From: Kaistia geumhonensis
Lineage (GTDB): Bacteria; Pseudomonadota; Alphaproteobacteria; Rhizobiales; Kaistiaceae
DNA: 64,000 bases
NCBI RefSeq assembly: GCF_030815145.1
Contig: NZ_JAUSWJ010000001.1
Location: 2,666,001-2,730,000 of the forward strand
Direction of reading: 5' to 3'
Positions 30,731 through 40,354 of the stretch are shown one piece after another. Made by a program: the position numbers and the translations under genes. The notes below the pieces were generated by a model that saw only the letters and a list, made by a program, of their open reading frames with translations, ran no database searches and was not told the origin of the DNA. Each line of letters begins with the position of its first letter. The stretch's first letter is position 1.

Positions 30731-32356
30731 TCAATTCCGGGTTTTAGCAGGAGTGAAACCAGAGACAAGCGCAAGCATAAGTGCGAGGCCCGCCAGGACC
30801 AGGAAAACGAGATCTCCCCACCGGGAATAAAGCGTCGGCGGAAGAGCTGCCGGCAGGCCGCCATCGACGATCCCGGCCTTGCCGAGTTCCAGCGAAACGC
30901 GAACGCGCCCATAGGGATCGACGATGGCCGAGATGCCCGTATTGGCGGCGCGGGCGAGCGGCAGGCCCTCCTCGACGGCACGCACGATTGCCTGCTGCAG
31001 ATGCTGATGCGGACCCGGCGTGTCGCCGAACCAGCCGTCATTGGTGACATTGAGCAGCCAGGCAGGCCGCTGGCGGCCGTCGATCGCCGCGCCGGGGAAG
31101 ATGATCTCGTAGCAGATCAGCGGGCCGAAGGGTGGGGCTCCGTCGATCTCCATCGTCCGCAGCCGCCGGCCGGACGAGAAGCCGCCTGGCAGCGCGACCA
31201 TCTGGTGCAGGCCGAAACGCGAGAAGAAGCTGTCGAACGGCAGATATTCGCCGAACGGCACCAGATGGACCTTGTCATAGGCGTCGCGAATGACGCCGTC
31301 CTCGCCGATCACATAGATGCTGTTGAAGACACGGCCCTCTGCGTCCGGATCGGGCCCCGGCTCGTCGCGGGCGGCGCCGGTCACGAGCGTCGTGCCGGGG
31401 GGCAGCAGGGCTCCGATCGCCGCCAGCGCGTTCGGCTGGTCTGTCAGGAAGAAGGGCAGCGCCGTCTCGGGCCAGATCAGGATGGTGAAGGGCGGCGGGG
31501 CGCCGTCGCGGAGGCCCTGGCCGCTCAGCGACAGGTAGCGCTGCAGCACGGTGCTGTCCCGCTCCGGCGTCCATTTCTCGTCCTGCGCCAGCACGGGCTG
31601 GACGAGACGCAGCGCGACTCCCGGGACATTCGCGTCGGCGGCGACGGTGAGCCGCATGACGCCATAGCCGAGATTGGCGAGGAAGAGGGCTGCGACGACG
31701 GCGACCGCCAGCTTGTCGGCGATACGAGCATGGCGCCCGGAGATGAGCATCGCCGGTGCGCCGAAGACGAGGAAGGCGAGAAGCGTCATGCCCCAGAGCC
31801 CGACCAGGGCGACACCCTGCATCAGCTGCGGGACGGGCATCAGCGTGTAGCCGAAGGCGTTCCAGGGAAAGCCGGTGAGAACATGGCCGCGCAGCCATTC
31901 CGCCAAAGCAAGAGCGAGCGCCAGTACCACGACGCGGCGCCAGCCCTCCGGCCACCAGAGTCGCGCGAGCGCGGTGGCCAGGCCCCAGAACAGCGCCAGT
32001 CCCGCCGGCAGCGCCACGACGGCGAAGGGCATCAGCCAGATGAAGGCACCGGCATCGGCCAGGAATGCGGCTCCGATCCACCACAGCCCGCCGAGAAAAT
32101 AGCCGAAGCCGAACAGCCAGCCCGCCGCGAAGGCCGGAAGGCGGCGGGCAAGGAAGCCCGCGCGTGGCGCCGGCGCCGCTCCGTCGACCAGAAGCACCAG
32201 CACCGGCACGGTGAGCCAGAGGACGGGAAAGAAGCCGAGCGGCGGCAGCGCGAGCGCCGAGACGGCTCCGGCGCCGATGCCGATCAGAGCCCGGCGCCAG
32301 CCCCAGCTGATGAGGATGGCATCGGCCGGCGCGGCGAACCGGCTGCGGCGGGTCAT
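30731..32356 (-). CDS. lnt: Apolipoprotein N-acyltransferase
   Basis: 541 residues. Six or more N-terminal membrane helices, then the nitrilase-like periplasmic domain with the catalytic triad: E in LIWPETALPFF, K in YDKVHLVPFGEYLPF, C in GPLICYEIIFPG. Adds the third acyl chain to lipoproteins in the inner membrane. Downstream of corC in the conserved ybeY-corC-lnt order. Confidence 0.96.
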   Translation of the reverse strand: MTRRSRFAAPADAILISWGWRRALIGIGAGAVSALALPPLGFFPVLWLTVPVLVLLVDGAAPAPRAGFLARRLPAFAAGWLFGFGYFLGGLWWIGAAFLADAGAFIWLMPFAVVALPAGLALFWGLATALARLWWPEGWRRVVVLALALALAEWLRGHVLTGFPWNAFGYTLMPVPQLMQGVALVGLWGMTLLAFLVFGAPAMLISGRHARIADKLAVAVVAALFLANLGYGVMRLTVAADANVPGVALRLVQPVLAQDEKWTPERDSTVLQRYLSLSGQGLRDGAPPPFTILIWPETALPFFLTDQPNALAAIGALLPPGTTLVTGAARDEPGPDPDAEGRVFNSIYVIGEDGVIRDAYDKVHLVPFGEYLPFDSFFSRFGLHQMVALPGGFSSGRRLRTMEIDGAPPFGPLICYEIIFPGAAIDGRQRPAWLLNVTNDGWFGDTPGPHQHLQQAIVRAVEEGLPLARAANTGISAIVDPYGRVRVSLELGKAGIVDGGLPAALPPTLYSRWGDLVFLVLAGLALMLALVSGFTPAKTRN

Positions 32357-32433
32357 CGGGCTCGAAATGGCGTCGCTCGCGAATCAGGGGAATGCGGGAC
32401 CGGAGCGAGACTTGCGGTCCCGCCGTCGCGGGG

Positions 32434-33417
32434 TCAAGCGGCGGCGGCGTCCTCGCGGCGGACGCGCAGGCGCTTCACGCGGCGGCGGTCCGATTCGAGA
32501 ATCTCGAGGGCGATGCCACCGGGCAGCGTGACATGCTCGCCGGCTTCCGGGATGCGGCCGAGCAGCGTGAAGACGAGGCCGCCGACGGTGTCGACGTCGT
32601 CGTGCTCCGCGTCGACCTCGATCGGCGTGCCGAGCGCGGCCGCGAGATCGTCGAGATCGGCGCGGGCATCGACCACGAGCGCACCGTCTGCCTCGGGGGT
32701 GATCCGCGGCGCGTCGTCCTCGTCATGCTCGTCCTCGATCTCGCCGAAGACGATCTCGACGACATCCTCAAGCGAGACGAGGCCGTCGGTGCCGCCATAC
32801 TCGTCGATGACCACCGCCATCTGGACATGGCTCTGCTGCATCGTCGAGAGCAGGGTCGCGGCCGGCATCGAGGGAGGCACGAACAGGACGCTGCGGATGA
32901 GATCCGTGTCGGCGAGCTTCACCGAGAGATCGACCCGGGCGAAATCGACGGCGCTACCCGCCGCGCAGGCGACGCCGGTCAGGAAATCCATCAGATCCTT
33001 GATGTGGACCATGCCGACCGGATCGTCGAGCGACTCGCGATAGGCGGGCATGCGGGAATGGCCGCTCTCGCGGAAGGCGCGGATGACCTCGGCGAGGGTC
33101 ATGTCGCGGTCGAGGGCGAGAATGTCGGCGCGCGGCACCATGACATCGTCGACGCGCACGTCGCGCAGGCGGAGGATGTTGCGCAGCATCAACCGCTCTT
33201 CAGCGGAAAAGTCGGCCGCCGCGTCCTCGCCCTCCAGCGCGCCCTCGATCTCGTCGCGAAGAGAGCCGGCGGGCTTGAAGCCGACCGCCTGTCGCAGCCG
33301 GTCGAACCAGCTGTCCTCCCGCTTCTCGGCCTCGCGCTCGGTCGGCGCGAAGGCGGGACTACTTGAGGGTTCGGGGGCGTTGTCGGCGCCCTGGCCGGAC
33401 GTGTCGGTGTCGGTCAT
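32434..33417 (-). CDS. corC: CorC/TlyC-type CBS-domain protein
   Basis: 327 residues, no membrane helices. Two CBS domains start at VDDVMVPRADILALDRDM and end with AVVIDEYGGTDGLVSLEDV; a CorC/HlyC C-terminal domain with GGLVFTLLGRIPEAGEHV follows. Often called hemolysin C or magnesium/cobalt efflux factor; the real role in alphaproteobacteria is uncertain. Lies 39 bp after ybeY and 77 bp before lnt. Confidence 0.92.
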   Translation of the reverse strand: MTDTDTSGQGADNAPEPSSSPAFAPTEREAEKREDSWFDRLRQAVGFKPAGSLRDEIEGALEGEDAAADFSAEERLMLRNILRLRDVRVDDVMVPRADILALDRDMTLAEVIRAFRESGHSRMPAYRESLDDPVGMVHIKDLMDFLTGVACAAGSAVDFARVDLSVKLADTDLIRSVLFVPPSMPAATLLSTMQQSHVQMAVVIDEYGGTDGLVSLEDVVEIVFGEIEDEHDEDDAPRITPEADGALVVDARADLDDLAAALGTPIEVDAEHDDVDTVGGLVFTLLGRIPEAGEHVTLPGGIALEILESDRRRVKRLRVRREDAAAA

Positions 33418-33456
33418 CGGTTCCTGGTTTCGTCTTCGTCGCGCCGCTCGCGCGCC

Positions 33457-33951
33457 TCAGGCCGCCGGCTCGGCATAGGGATCCGCGATCCCGAGCCGGC
33501 CGAGAATGGCCGTTTCCAGCCCTTCCATACGCTCTGCCTCTTCATCCTCCATGTGATCATGGCCGAAGAGGTGAAGCAAGCCATGCACGAGAAGATGGGT
33601 GAGGTGGTCGTCGAATGCGATCCCCACGGCCTTCGCCTCGGCGCGCACGGTCTCGCTGGCGAGCACGATATCGCCGAGCATCGGGCCGAACCCAGCGGCT
33701 CCGGGCGGCGTTCCGGGGAAGGAAAGGACATTGGTCGCCTTATCCTTGTGCCGCCACGATTCGTTCAGGAGGCGGATATGCTCGTCGTCGGTGAAGACGA
33801 TCGAGAGTTCCGAACCATCCAGGACCTCGAGCCGCGCCTCCGCGAAGCTCGCCTCGACGGCGCGCGCGACGAGCGCGGCGAGCACGTCCTCGCCCGGCCA
33901 GTCCCCTGCCTCGACGAGGAGGTCGACCGCGATCGGAACCGCGCCGCTCAC
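33457..33951 (-). CDS. ybeY: Endoribonuclease YbeY (rRNA maturation factor)
   Basis: 164 residues with the metal site HGLLHLFGHDH near the C-terminus and NVLSFPG upstream. Functions in 16S 3'-end maturation and ribosome quality control. Start overlaps the phoH stop as ATGA. Confidence 0.96.
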   Translation of the reverse strand: MSGAVPIAVDLLVEAGDWPGEDVLAALVARAVEASFAEARLEVLDGSELSIVFTDDEHIRLLNESWRHKDKATNVLSFPGTPPGAAGFGPMLGDIVLASETVRAEAKAVGIAFDDHLTHLLVHGLLHLFGHDHMEDEEAERMEGLETAILGRLGIADPYAEPAA

Positions 33952-35030
33952 GCGGCGCCTCCGGACCGTGGCGGCCGCGCCGGCGGCTGCGGCCTGGGCG
34001 GGGCGGCGTCATAGGCCCGGACGATGCGTCCGACCAGCGGATGGCGCACGACATCGACATCGGTGAAGCGGATCTGGACGATGCCCGGCACGTCGCGCAG
34101 CAGGTCGACGGCCTCGGCGAGGCCCGAGATCTGGCCGGCCGGCAGATCGACCTGCGAGGGATCGCCGGTGATGATCATGCGCGAGCCCTCGCCGAGGCGG
34201 GTCAGGAACATCTTCATCTGCATCGAGGTGGTGTTCTGCGCCTCGTCGAGGATGACCACGGCGTTGGCGAGCGTGCGGCCGCGCATGAAGGCGAGCGGGG
34301 CAACCTCGATCATGCCCGAGGTCAGGCCGCGCTCGACCTTCTCGGGCGGCATCATGTCGTAAAGCGCGTCATACAGCGGTCGGAGATAGGGATCGACCTT
34401 CTCCTTCATGTCACCCGGCAGGAAGCCGAGCCGCTCGCCGGCCTCGACGGCCGGACGCGACAGGATCAGCCTTGAAACATCGCCGCGCTCGATCAGCGCC
34501 GCAGCATACGCGACGGCGAGATAGGTCTTGCCCGTACCTGCCGGACCGATGCCGAAGACCATCTCGGCGCGGTCCATCGCGCGGATATAGGCGTCCTGCG
34601 CCGGGTTGCGGGCCATGATCGTGCGGCGACGCGTCGAGATCTGGGCCATCGCGAGACGACCCTTCGGCTCCAGGCTCGGCAGGTTCAGCTGCTCGTCGGT
34701 GGCCTCGGCCATGCGCACGGCGCCCTCGACATCGGCCGGGCCGATCTCGTGGCCCTGCTGCAGGCGCAGATAGAGGATGTCGAGCGCAAGGCGAGCCTGC
34801 GCACAGGCCTCGGGCCGGCCGCGGATGGTGAGCTGGTTGCCCCGCGCCACCGCCTCGATGCCGAGACGCTTCTCGAGGATCGCGAGGTTCTGGTCGAACT
34901 GGCCGAAAAGCTCGCTGGCGAGGCGGTTGTCGTCGAAGCCGATCACCACATGGGCGAGGTCGGAGGCGTGCGACATCTCGGAGACGCGGCCGGCAGGCGG
35001 GCCGCCGGGAGTCGTCGAGCGTGCGGTCAA
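33948..35030 (-). CDS. phoH: PhoH-family ATPase
   Basis: 360 residues from the TTG at 35030, where TTGA overlaps the miaB stop and GGAGA lies 7 nt upstream; an ATG at 34976 has no good ribosome site. A KH-like N-terminus ([16 protein letters not shown]), then the PhoH ATPase with Walker A GPAGTGKT and Walker [15 protein letters not shown]-related ATPase of unclear role, classically beside ybeY as here. Confidence 0.93.
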   Translation of the reverse strand: MTARSTTPGGPPAGRVSEMSHASDLAHVVIGFDDNRLASELFGQFDQNLAILEKRLGIEAVARGNQLTIRGRPEACAQARLALDILYLRLQQGHEIGPADVEGAVRMAEATDEQLNLPSLEPKGRLAMAQISTRRRTIMARNPAQDAYIRAMDRAEMVFGIGPAGTGKTYLAVAYAAALIERGDVSRLILSRPAVEAGERLGFLPGDMKEKVDPYLRPLYDALYDMMPPEKVERGLTSGMIEVAPLAFMRGRTLANAVVILDEAQNTTSMQMKMFLTRLGEGSRMIITGDPSQVDLPAGQISGLAEAVDLLRDVPGIVQIRFTDVDVVRHPLVGRIVRAYDAAPPRPQPPARPPRSGGAA

Positions 35031-36439
35031 GGGGCAGTCTCCGCGCTATGGGCCATCTGGGCCGGCCATGCGCCGGCGGGCGGGTCGACCAGGGTGCCGA
35101 CCAGGGTATGCGTGACGAGCGCGTCGATTACGACGCGGCCGATCGTGCCGATCCGCTCGGGCGGCGCCTCGACGGCCACCGGCTGCAGCCAGGGCGAGCG
35201 GCCCATCAACTGGCCCGGGCCGCGACCCGGCTTCTCGAAGAGAACATCCATGACGCGGCCGACGGCGGTGCGGTTGAAGGCGTCGGCCTGCGCATCGACG
35301 AGCGCCTGGAGGCGGGCGAGGCGCTCCGCCATCACGGCCTCTTCGACGGCGCCGTCCTTCAGCGCGGCTGGCGTTCCCGGGCGGGCGCTGTATTTGAAGG
35401 AGAAGGCCGAGCCGTAACCGACCTCCTCAATGAGGCGGAGCGTCGCCTCGAAATCGGCCTCGCTCTCGCCGGGGAAGCCGACGATGAAATCGGAGGACAG
35501 CGCGATGTCGGGCCGCGCGGCGCGGATGCGCTCGACGAGGCGGATATAGTCGGCCGCCTTGTGCTTGCGGTTCATGGCCGCGAGGATGCGGTCCGAGCCC
35601 GACTGCACCGGGAGATGCAGATAGGGCATCAGCGCCGGCAGGTCGCGATGGGCCGCGATCAGCGCGTCGTCCATGTCGCGCGGATGGCTGGTCGTGTAGC
35701 GCAGGCGATCGAGGCCCGGTATCTCGGCGATGCGGAAGAGCAGTTCGCCGAGGCCCCACGCGCGACCGTCCTCGCCGGCGCCGTGCCAGGCATTGACGTT
35801 CTGGCCGAGCAGCGTCAGCTCCCGCACGCCCGCATCGGCGAGCCGCCGCGCCTCGTCGAGGATCGCCGCCACGGGGCGCGAAACCTCGGCGCCGCGTGTA
35901 TAGGGCACGACACAGAAGGTGCAGAACTTGTCGCAGCCTTCCTGGATGGTGAGGAAGGCGGTGACGCCGCGTGAACGCGTCTGGGAGCGCGTCGCCTTGG
36001 GCAGGGCGGCGAACTTCTCCTCGATCGCGAACTCGGTCTCGACGGCGCGACGGCCGGACGCGACCTCGCCGAGCAGGCGCGGCAGATGCTGATAGGACTG
36101 CGGGCCGACGACGAGATCCACCACCGGCGCGCGCCGGGCAATCTCGGCGCCCTCGGCCTGTGCGACGCAGCCGGTAACGCCGACCGTCACGTTGCGGCCG
36201 GATCGCGCCGCCTCCTCCTTCATGACGCGGATGCGCCCGAGCTCGGAATAGACCTTCTCGGCGGCCTTCTCGCGGATATGGCAGGTGTTGAGGAGAACGA
36301 GATCGGCCTCGTCCATCCGGTCTGTCGGCGCAAAACCGTCAGCCGCCAGCGCGTCCGTCATCCTCTCGGAATCATAGACGTTCATCTGGCAGCCATAGGT
36401 CTTGATATAGACGCGCTTCTTGGTCTCTGGTGCGGCCAT
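35027..36439 (-). CDS. miaB: tRNA-2-methylthio-N6-dimethylallyladenosine synthase
   Basis: 470 residues. UPF0004 domain with [15 protein letters not shown], radical SAM motif CDKFCTFC in [17 protein letters not shown], and a TRAM domain at the end. Adds the methylthio group to i6A37 in tRNAs using SAM and FeS clusters. Between plsC and phoH. Confidence 0.96.
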   Translation of the reverse strand: MAAPETKKRVYIKTYGCQMNVYDSERMTDALAADGFAPTDRMDEADLVLLNTCHIREKAAEKVYSELGRIRVMKEEAARSGRNVTVGVTGCVAQAEGAEIARRAPVVDLVVGPQSYQHLPRLLGEVASGRRAVETEFAIEEKFAALPKATRSQTRSRGVTAFLTIQEGCDKFCTFCVVPYTRGAEVSRPVAAILDEARRLADAGVRELTLLGQNVNAWHGAGEDGRAWGLGELLFRIAEIPGLDRLRYTTSHPRDMDDALIAAHRDLPALMPYLHLPVQSGSDRILAAMNRKHKAADYIRLVERIRAARPDIALSSDFIVGFPGESEADFEATLRLIEEVGYGSAFSFKYSARPGTPAALKDGAVEEAVMAERLARLQALVDAQADAFNRTAVGRVMDVLFEKPGRGPGQLMGRSPWLQPVAVEAPPERIGTIGRVVIDALVTHTLVGTLVDPPAGAWPAQMAHSAETAP

Positions 36440-36536
36440 TGATCCCGCGATGCTCAGGGGGTGGCGGCATGCCGCGCGGTTTCGAGCCTTCTTCTATCGC
36501 TTTTCGCCACGCGTGAGAATAGCGGCGACGCGGCCT

Positions 36537-37331
36537 TCAGGCAGGCGTTGCAGTGCGGCCACGCGAAGCGCGCACTGCGCGGACCATGCTCCGCACCTCG
36601 GTCTCCGCCGCGGCGGTCACCCGCTTTCGGTCGCCGGGAGCTGCCAGCACCACCGGCGTTCCGAACGAAACGACGGCATCGATCGCACCGGTCGAGACCA
36701 GCGCGGCGAGATGGGGTGCGAGGTCCATGTCGCCATGCCAGGCGACGTCGCTCATGCGCAGCCGCCCGATCGGAAGGCCCTGCAGCGCGGTATAGGCGAT
36801 GGCGACCGGCTGCAACGTGATCGCGCCCTCGCCCAGCTCCCTGGCCGCTGCGCCGACCAGCGCCGAGCGGAAGGGCAGCACCTGAACGCCGTCGCCCGTC
36901 GTTCCCTCCGCGAACAGCACCAGCGCCTCGCCGCCCGCAAGCCGCGCGGCGATCGCCGCGCCGTCCCCCGCCGTCGCCGAGCGGCGGGTGCGATCGATGA
37001 AGACACTGCGCTGCAGGCGCGCGAGATGTCGCACGACAGGCCACCCGGCGACTTCCTGCTTGGCGATGAAGGAGACGGGCATCACGCTGCCGAGCGTGAC
37101 GATGTCGAGCCAGGATACGTGGTTGGCGACGAGGAGCAGCGGGCGTGCAGTCGTCGGCACCCCCTCGACCCGCACCTTCATGCCGAGCATGAAGCGGGCG
37201 ACGCGCTGCCAGAGCATGGGCAGAAGCCCGGCATGTCGGGGCGCGAATCGCATCGCGAGGAGCTGGAGCGGCAGGAACAGCAGCGTCACCGCCGCCAGCA
37301 CGACGACGAGCAGGACGAGGCGGAGGCTCAC
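36537..37331 (-). CDS. plsC: 1-acyl-sn-glycerol-3-phosphate acyltransferase (PlsC/OlsA type)
   Basis: 264 residues with an N-terminal membrane helix, the NHX4D motif in VANHVSWLD and the FAEGTTGDG motif. Makes phosphatidic acid from lysophosphatidic acid. In Sinorhizobium the syntenic gene next to the Fur-family gene and miaB is olsA, which acylates lyso-ornithine lipid; that role is possible here but cannot be told from sequence. Overlaps fur by ATGA and precedes miaB by 97 bp. Confidence 0.88.
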   Translation of the reverse strand: MSLRLVLLVVVLAAVTLLFLPLQLLAMRFAPRHAGLLPMLWQRVARFMLGMKVRVEGVPTTARPLLLVANHVSWLDIVTLGSVMPVSFIAKQEVAGWPVVRHLARLQRSVFIDRTRRSATAGDGAAIAARLAGGEALVLFAEGTTGDGVQVLPFRSALVGAAARELGEGAITLQPVAIAYTALQGLPIGRLRMSDVAWHGDMDLAPHLAALVSTGAIDAVVSFGTPVVLAAPGDRKRVTAAAETEVRSMVRAVRASRGRTATPA

Positions 37332-37777
37332 CCCTTGCCCTTGTCGCGGGCGTCGATCGGCACGGCGTACAGCTCCAGCCGATGGTCGACGAGCCGATAG
37401 CCGAGGCGCTTGGCGATTACCTCCTGCAGAGCCTCGATCTCCTCGCTGCGGAACTCGATGACGGCTCCGGAGCGCAGATCGATGAGGTGGTCGTGATGCT
37501 CGTCCGAAACCGTCTCGTACCGGCTGCGACCGTCGCGGAAATCGTGGCGCTCGATGATGCCGGCATCCTCGAACAGCTTCACCGTGCGATAGACGGTCGA
37601 GATCGAGATGCGCGGATCGATGGCCGAGGCGCGCCGATAGACCTCCTCGACATCGGGATGGTCGGTGGCCGCGTCCAGCACGCGCGCGATCGTACGGCGC
37701 TGGTCGGTCATGCGCATGCCCTTCGCCGCGCAGGCCGCCTCGAGCGTCTGGTTTACTTCCGCCGCTGGCTCTTCCAT
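37328..37777 (-). CDS. fur: Fur-family metal regulator (Fur/Mur)
   Basis: 149 residues from the ATG at 37777, with GGGGGT 6 nt upstream. Winged helix with RMTDQRRTIARVL and STVYRTVKLFEDAGI, then the metal-binding EHHDHLI region; it lacks the CxxC pairs of zinc-structured Fur. In rhizobia the ortholog in this place is usually a manganese-responsive Mur. It is followed directly by plsC. Confidence 0.92.
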   Translation of the reverse strand: MEEPAAEVNQTLEAACAAKGMRMTDQRRTIARVLDAATDHPDVEEVYRRASAIDPRISISTVYRTVKLFEDAGIIERHDFRDGRSRYETVSDEHHDHLIDLRSGAVIEFRSEEIEALQEVIAKRLGYRLVDHRLELYAVPIDARDKGKG

Positions 37778-37811
37778 TCCGTGACCCCCGACGCCCGGCC
37801 CTTTTCTGGCG

Positions 37812-38312
37812 TTAGCGAAGTTGCAACCGCATGACAAGCGCGGTCGCGCCGCCGGCGCCGTCGGCATAATAGCCCTTGCGGCGGCCGACTTCCTTGAAGC
37901 CGAGCCGTCGATAGAGGGCGAGCGCGGGGTCGTTGACCTCGCTGACCTCGAGGAAGACGCTTTCCACCGCGTCGGCGTAGAGACGGCGCAGCGCCTCCTC
38001 CATGAGGCGCCGGCCATAGCCGCGGCCGCGCCGTGCCTCGCCGACCGCGACGGTCAGGACTTCCGCCTCGCCGGCGACGACGCGCAGCATGACGAAGCCG
38101 ACCACGGTGCGCGTCCCGAAGACCGATTCGCGGCGCAGCAGGAGCGTGCGCACCGTCTTCTCCGCGATCAGCCGCTCGAATTCGTCGAGGCTCCAGCCGC
38201 GGCGGAACCCCTCGGCATGGATGGTCACCATGGCCTCAAGATCGGTCTCGCTCTGCGGCTCGTCATAGGCGAGGCGGGGCTGCGGCAGGAAGGGGTGCAT
38301 GAAATCGATCAT
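37812..38312 (-). CDS. rimI: Ribosomal-protein-alanine N-acetyltransferase (RimI-like GNAT)
   Basis: 166 residues from the ATG at 38312, overlapping tsaB as ATGA. GNAT fold with the acetyl-CoA loop VAVGEARRGRGYGRRLMEEA and LALYRRLGFKEVGRRKGYY. The tsaB-rimI order is the classical one. RimI acetylates S18 or other N-termini; specificity unproven. Confidence 0.92.
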   Translation of the reverse strand: MIDFMHPFLPQPRLAYDEPQSETDLEAMVTIHAEGFRRGWSLDEFERLIAEKTVRTLLLRRESVFGTRTVVGFVMLRVVAGEAEVLTVAVGEARRGRGYGRRLMEEALRRLYADAVESVFLEVSEVNDPALALYRRLGFKEVGRRKGYYADGAGGATALVMRLQLR

Positions 38313-38965
38313 CGGCGGGCGATCCTGGCCCCGGCCTGCGGCGCGGCGTCGGGCGGCTTCACATAGAGCGGCTTCGGCGGCCAGAGGTCCGGATCGAGCC
38401 GGGCGCCGAGATCGAGCAGCGTATCGATCGAGGGCGCGGAGTCGCGGTGAACGGGCTCGACGCCCTCCCCGAGCAGCGTGGCGCCGGCACCAGCGACAGC
38501 GAAGCCACCGGCCGCAGCTTCGGCGACGAAATCGGCGGCGCTGCGGGCCGAGGGCGGGCAAAGCGCAGTGCAATCGGCGTCGAACGCCTGGCCATAGAGT
38601 TCGTCGCCGCGGGCCGGCAGCAGCGCCAGCACCGGCCGCGGCGTTTCCATCAGGGCAAGGGCATGCACGGCATGGATCATCAGGGTCGGCACGCCGACCA
38701 CCGGGATCCGCCTGACAAGGGCGAGGCCGCGCGCCGCGGCGATGCCGACCCGCAGGCCCGTGAACGAGCCGGGTCCAACGGTGACGGCGATCCGCTCCAG
38801 CGCAGCGGGCGGTACCGCCGCCTCGGCGAGGAGCCCGGCGATCGCATCCATGAGGATCTCGGCATGGCCGCGTCCGATCGTGGCAACCCGCGTCCATCGC
38901 CGATCGCCGGCGACGAGGCCGACCGAGGCGTTCTCCAGCGCGGTGTCGATGGCGAGCAGGATCAT
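38309..38965 (-). CDS. tsaB: tRNA t6A biosynthesis protein TsaB
   Basis: 218 residues. ASKHA fold start MILLAIDTALENASVGL and GPGSFTGLRVGIAAARGLA near 64-82. Forms the t6A complex with TsaD and TsaE; TsaE is here fused to a kinase at 3747-5243. First gene of the twelve-gene minus-strand run down to trmB, divergent from the LacI gene. Confidence 0.95.
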   Translation of the reverse strand: MILLAIDTALENASVGLVAGDRRWTRVATIGRGHAEILMDAIAGLLAEAAVPPAALERIAVTVGPGSFTGLRVGIAAARGLALVRRIPVVGVPTLMIHAVHALALMETPRPVLALLPARGDELYGQAFDADCTALCPPSARSAADFVAEAAAGGFAVAGAGATLLGEGVEPVHRDSAPSIDTLLDLGARLDPDLWPPKPLYVKPPDAAPQAGARIARR

Positions 38966-39093
38966 CGGGCCGGAATAATGCGCCGCCGCCGCCCTGTCGA
39001 GGGCAGAGCCCGCATGCCGGCGCGGCAGCGAGCTGGCTTGCGCGCCGGCCGCGCTTCTCTATGACAGGAAGCTTCGGAGAGCGCTGACGGGTC

Positions 39094-40161
39094 ATGAACG
39101 ACGACCGGATTTCGAGATCGGCCACCTTGATGCAGGTCGCGGAACGCGCCGGCGTCTCGACGGCGACGGTCGCGCGCGTGCTGAAGGCGAAGGGCTATGT
39201 CTCGGACGAGGCGCGGGCCCGCGTCGAGGCGGCGGTGAAGGCGATCGGCTACCGGCCAAACGCGATGGCCCGCGGCCTTCGGCAGCGGCGCAGCTTCACG
39301 ATCGGCCACATGCTGGACGCGATCATCGTCAATCCGTTCTTCGTCAATGTCGCGCACTGGGCCGAGGAAGAAGCGCTCGAGCACGGCTACAAGACCTTTC
39401 TTTTCAATCACAACGGCGACGGCGAGCGCGAGCGGATCGGCATCGAGCGCTTCATCGAGCGGCGGGTCGACGCGGTGCTGTTCACCAATGCCATCGCGAC
39501 CGAGAACGTGCGCCTGCTCGCCGCCGCCGGCATCCCGGCCTTGCAGCTGGAGCGCTCGAAGACGCCGGCCGCGCCGGCGATCCGCGTCGACAACAGGGTC
39601 GGCGCCCTCGAGGCGATGCGCCATCTCGTCGAGCAGGGCCATCGGCGGATCGCCTTTGTCGGCGGCGATCCAGACCTGATCGGGCGCGGCGCGACCGCCG
39701 GGCCGACGGTCGAGGAGGACCGGCTGGAGGCCTATCGCAGCGGCCTCGCGGCGGCCGGGCTGTCGCCCGATCCGGCGCTGATGCGGCTCGGCCGCTATTA
39801 CAGCCTCGAGGCCGGCGGCACGAGCTCGGAAGGGTACCGCCACGCCAAGTCCTTGCTGGGACTGGAAAAACGGCCGACTGCTATCTTCGCCACCTGCGAC
39901 ATCCTCGCGGCCGGAGCGCTGCAGGCGGTCTACGAGGCGGGCCTCAGGGTGCCGGACGACATCTCGGTGATCGGCTTCGACGACACGATCGCGGCCAATC
40001 TCACGCCGCAGCTCACCACCGTCGCGCAGCCGATGGAGGATCTCGGCCGCATCGGCTTCCGCGCCGTGCTGGCGGCGATCGAGAGCGGGGAATTCCCCGA
40101 ACTTCCCGTGCTGCCGAGCCGGCTTGTGCTGCGCCGGTCCACCGCCTCCATCGCGCGCTGA
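39094..40161 (+). CDS. LacI-family transcriptional regulator
   Basis: 355 residues. N-terminal HTH (TLMQVAERAGVSTATVARVL) and the hinge helix RPNAMARGLRQRR, then a periplasmic-binding-like sensor domain ending ISVIGFDDTIAA. It lies 193 bp before a sugar transporter operon with an 18-bp palindromic operator. Very likely it represses that operon until a sugar or derivative binds. Ligand unknown. Confidence 0.92.
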   Translation: MNDDRISRSATLMQVAERAGVSTATVARVLKAKGYVSDEARARVEAAVKAIGYRPNAMARGLRQRRSFTIGHMLDAIIVNPFFVNVAHWAEEEALEHGYKTFLFNHNGDGERERIGIERFIERRVDAVLFTNAIATENVRLLAAAGIPALQLERSKTPAAPAIRVDNRVGALEAMRHLVEQGHRRIAFVGGDPDLIGRGATAGPTVEEDRLEAYRSGLAAAGLSPDPALMRLGRYYSLEAGGTSSEGYRHAKSLLGLEKRPTAIFATCDILAAGALQAVYEAGLRVPDDISVIGFDDTIAANLTPQLTTVAQPMEDLGRIGFRAVLAAIESGEFPELPVLPSRLVLRRSTASIAR

Positions 40162-40189
40162 CCCTCGTCGATACCCGTTTCAGTCGTCG

Positions 40190-40218
40190 TTGACCGAATG
40201 CGTTTCGCAATGTACAAA
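40190..40218 (+). promoter_or_regulatory. Sigma70-type promoter of the sugar ABC operon
   Basis: TTGACC (40190-40195), exact 17-nt spacer, TACAAA (40213-40218). The operator palindrome follows at once. Confidence 0.72.
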
Positions 40219-40224
40219 ATTCAA

Positions 40225-40242
40225 TATGTCATCGATGACATA
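40225..40242. promoter_or_regulatory. 18-bp palindromic operator for the LacI-family regulator
   Basis: TATGTCATC-GATGACATA is a perfect palindrome with the central CG common in LacI-family operators. It covers the expected transcription start, the ideal place for repression. The regulator gene is directly upstream. Confidence 0.75.
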
Positions 40243-40245
40243 CGG

Positions 40246-40258
40246 TGTTGATTCAACA
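40246..40258. promoter_or_regulatory. Second dyad TGTTGA-T-TCAACA
   Basis: A perfect 13-bp palindrome 3 bp after the main operator. It may be an accessory site or a hairpin in the 5' leader; sequence differs from the main operator. Confidence 0.4.
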
Positions 40259-40354
40259 TTCGACACCCAATCCAGCCTGCGAAAAGACAGGCGCCGTCAG
40301 GAAACGCCACCGCCGCGCCATCGCGGCCAACCGAACCCATTCGGAGGGACACCC

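Noticed and set aside
30023-33043. 1006-codon plus-strand frame
   Set aside because: Antisense to xre, lnt and corC, which are well-identified genes.
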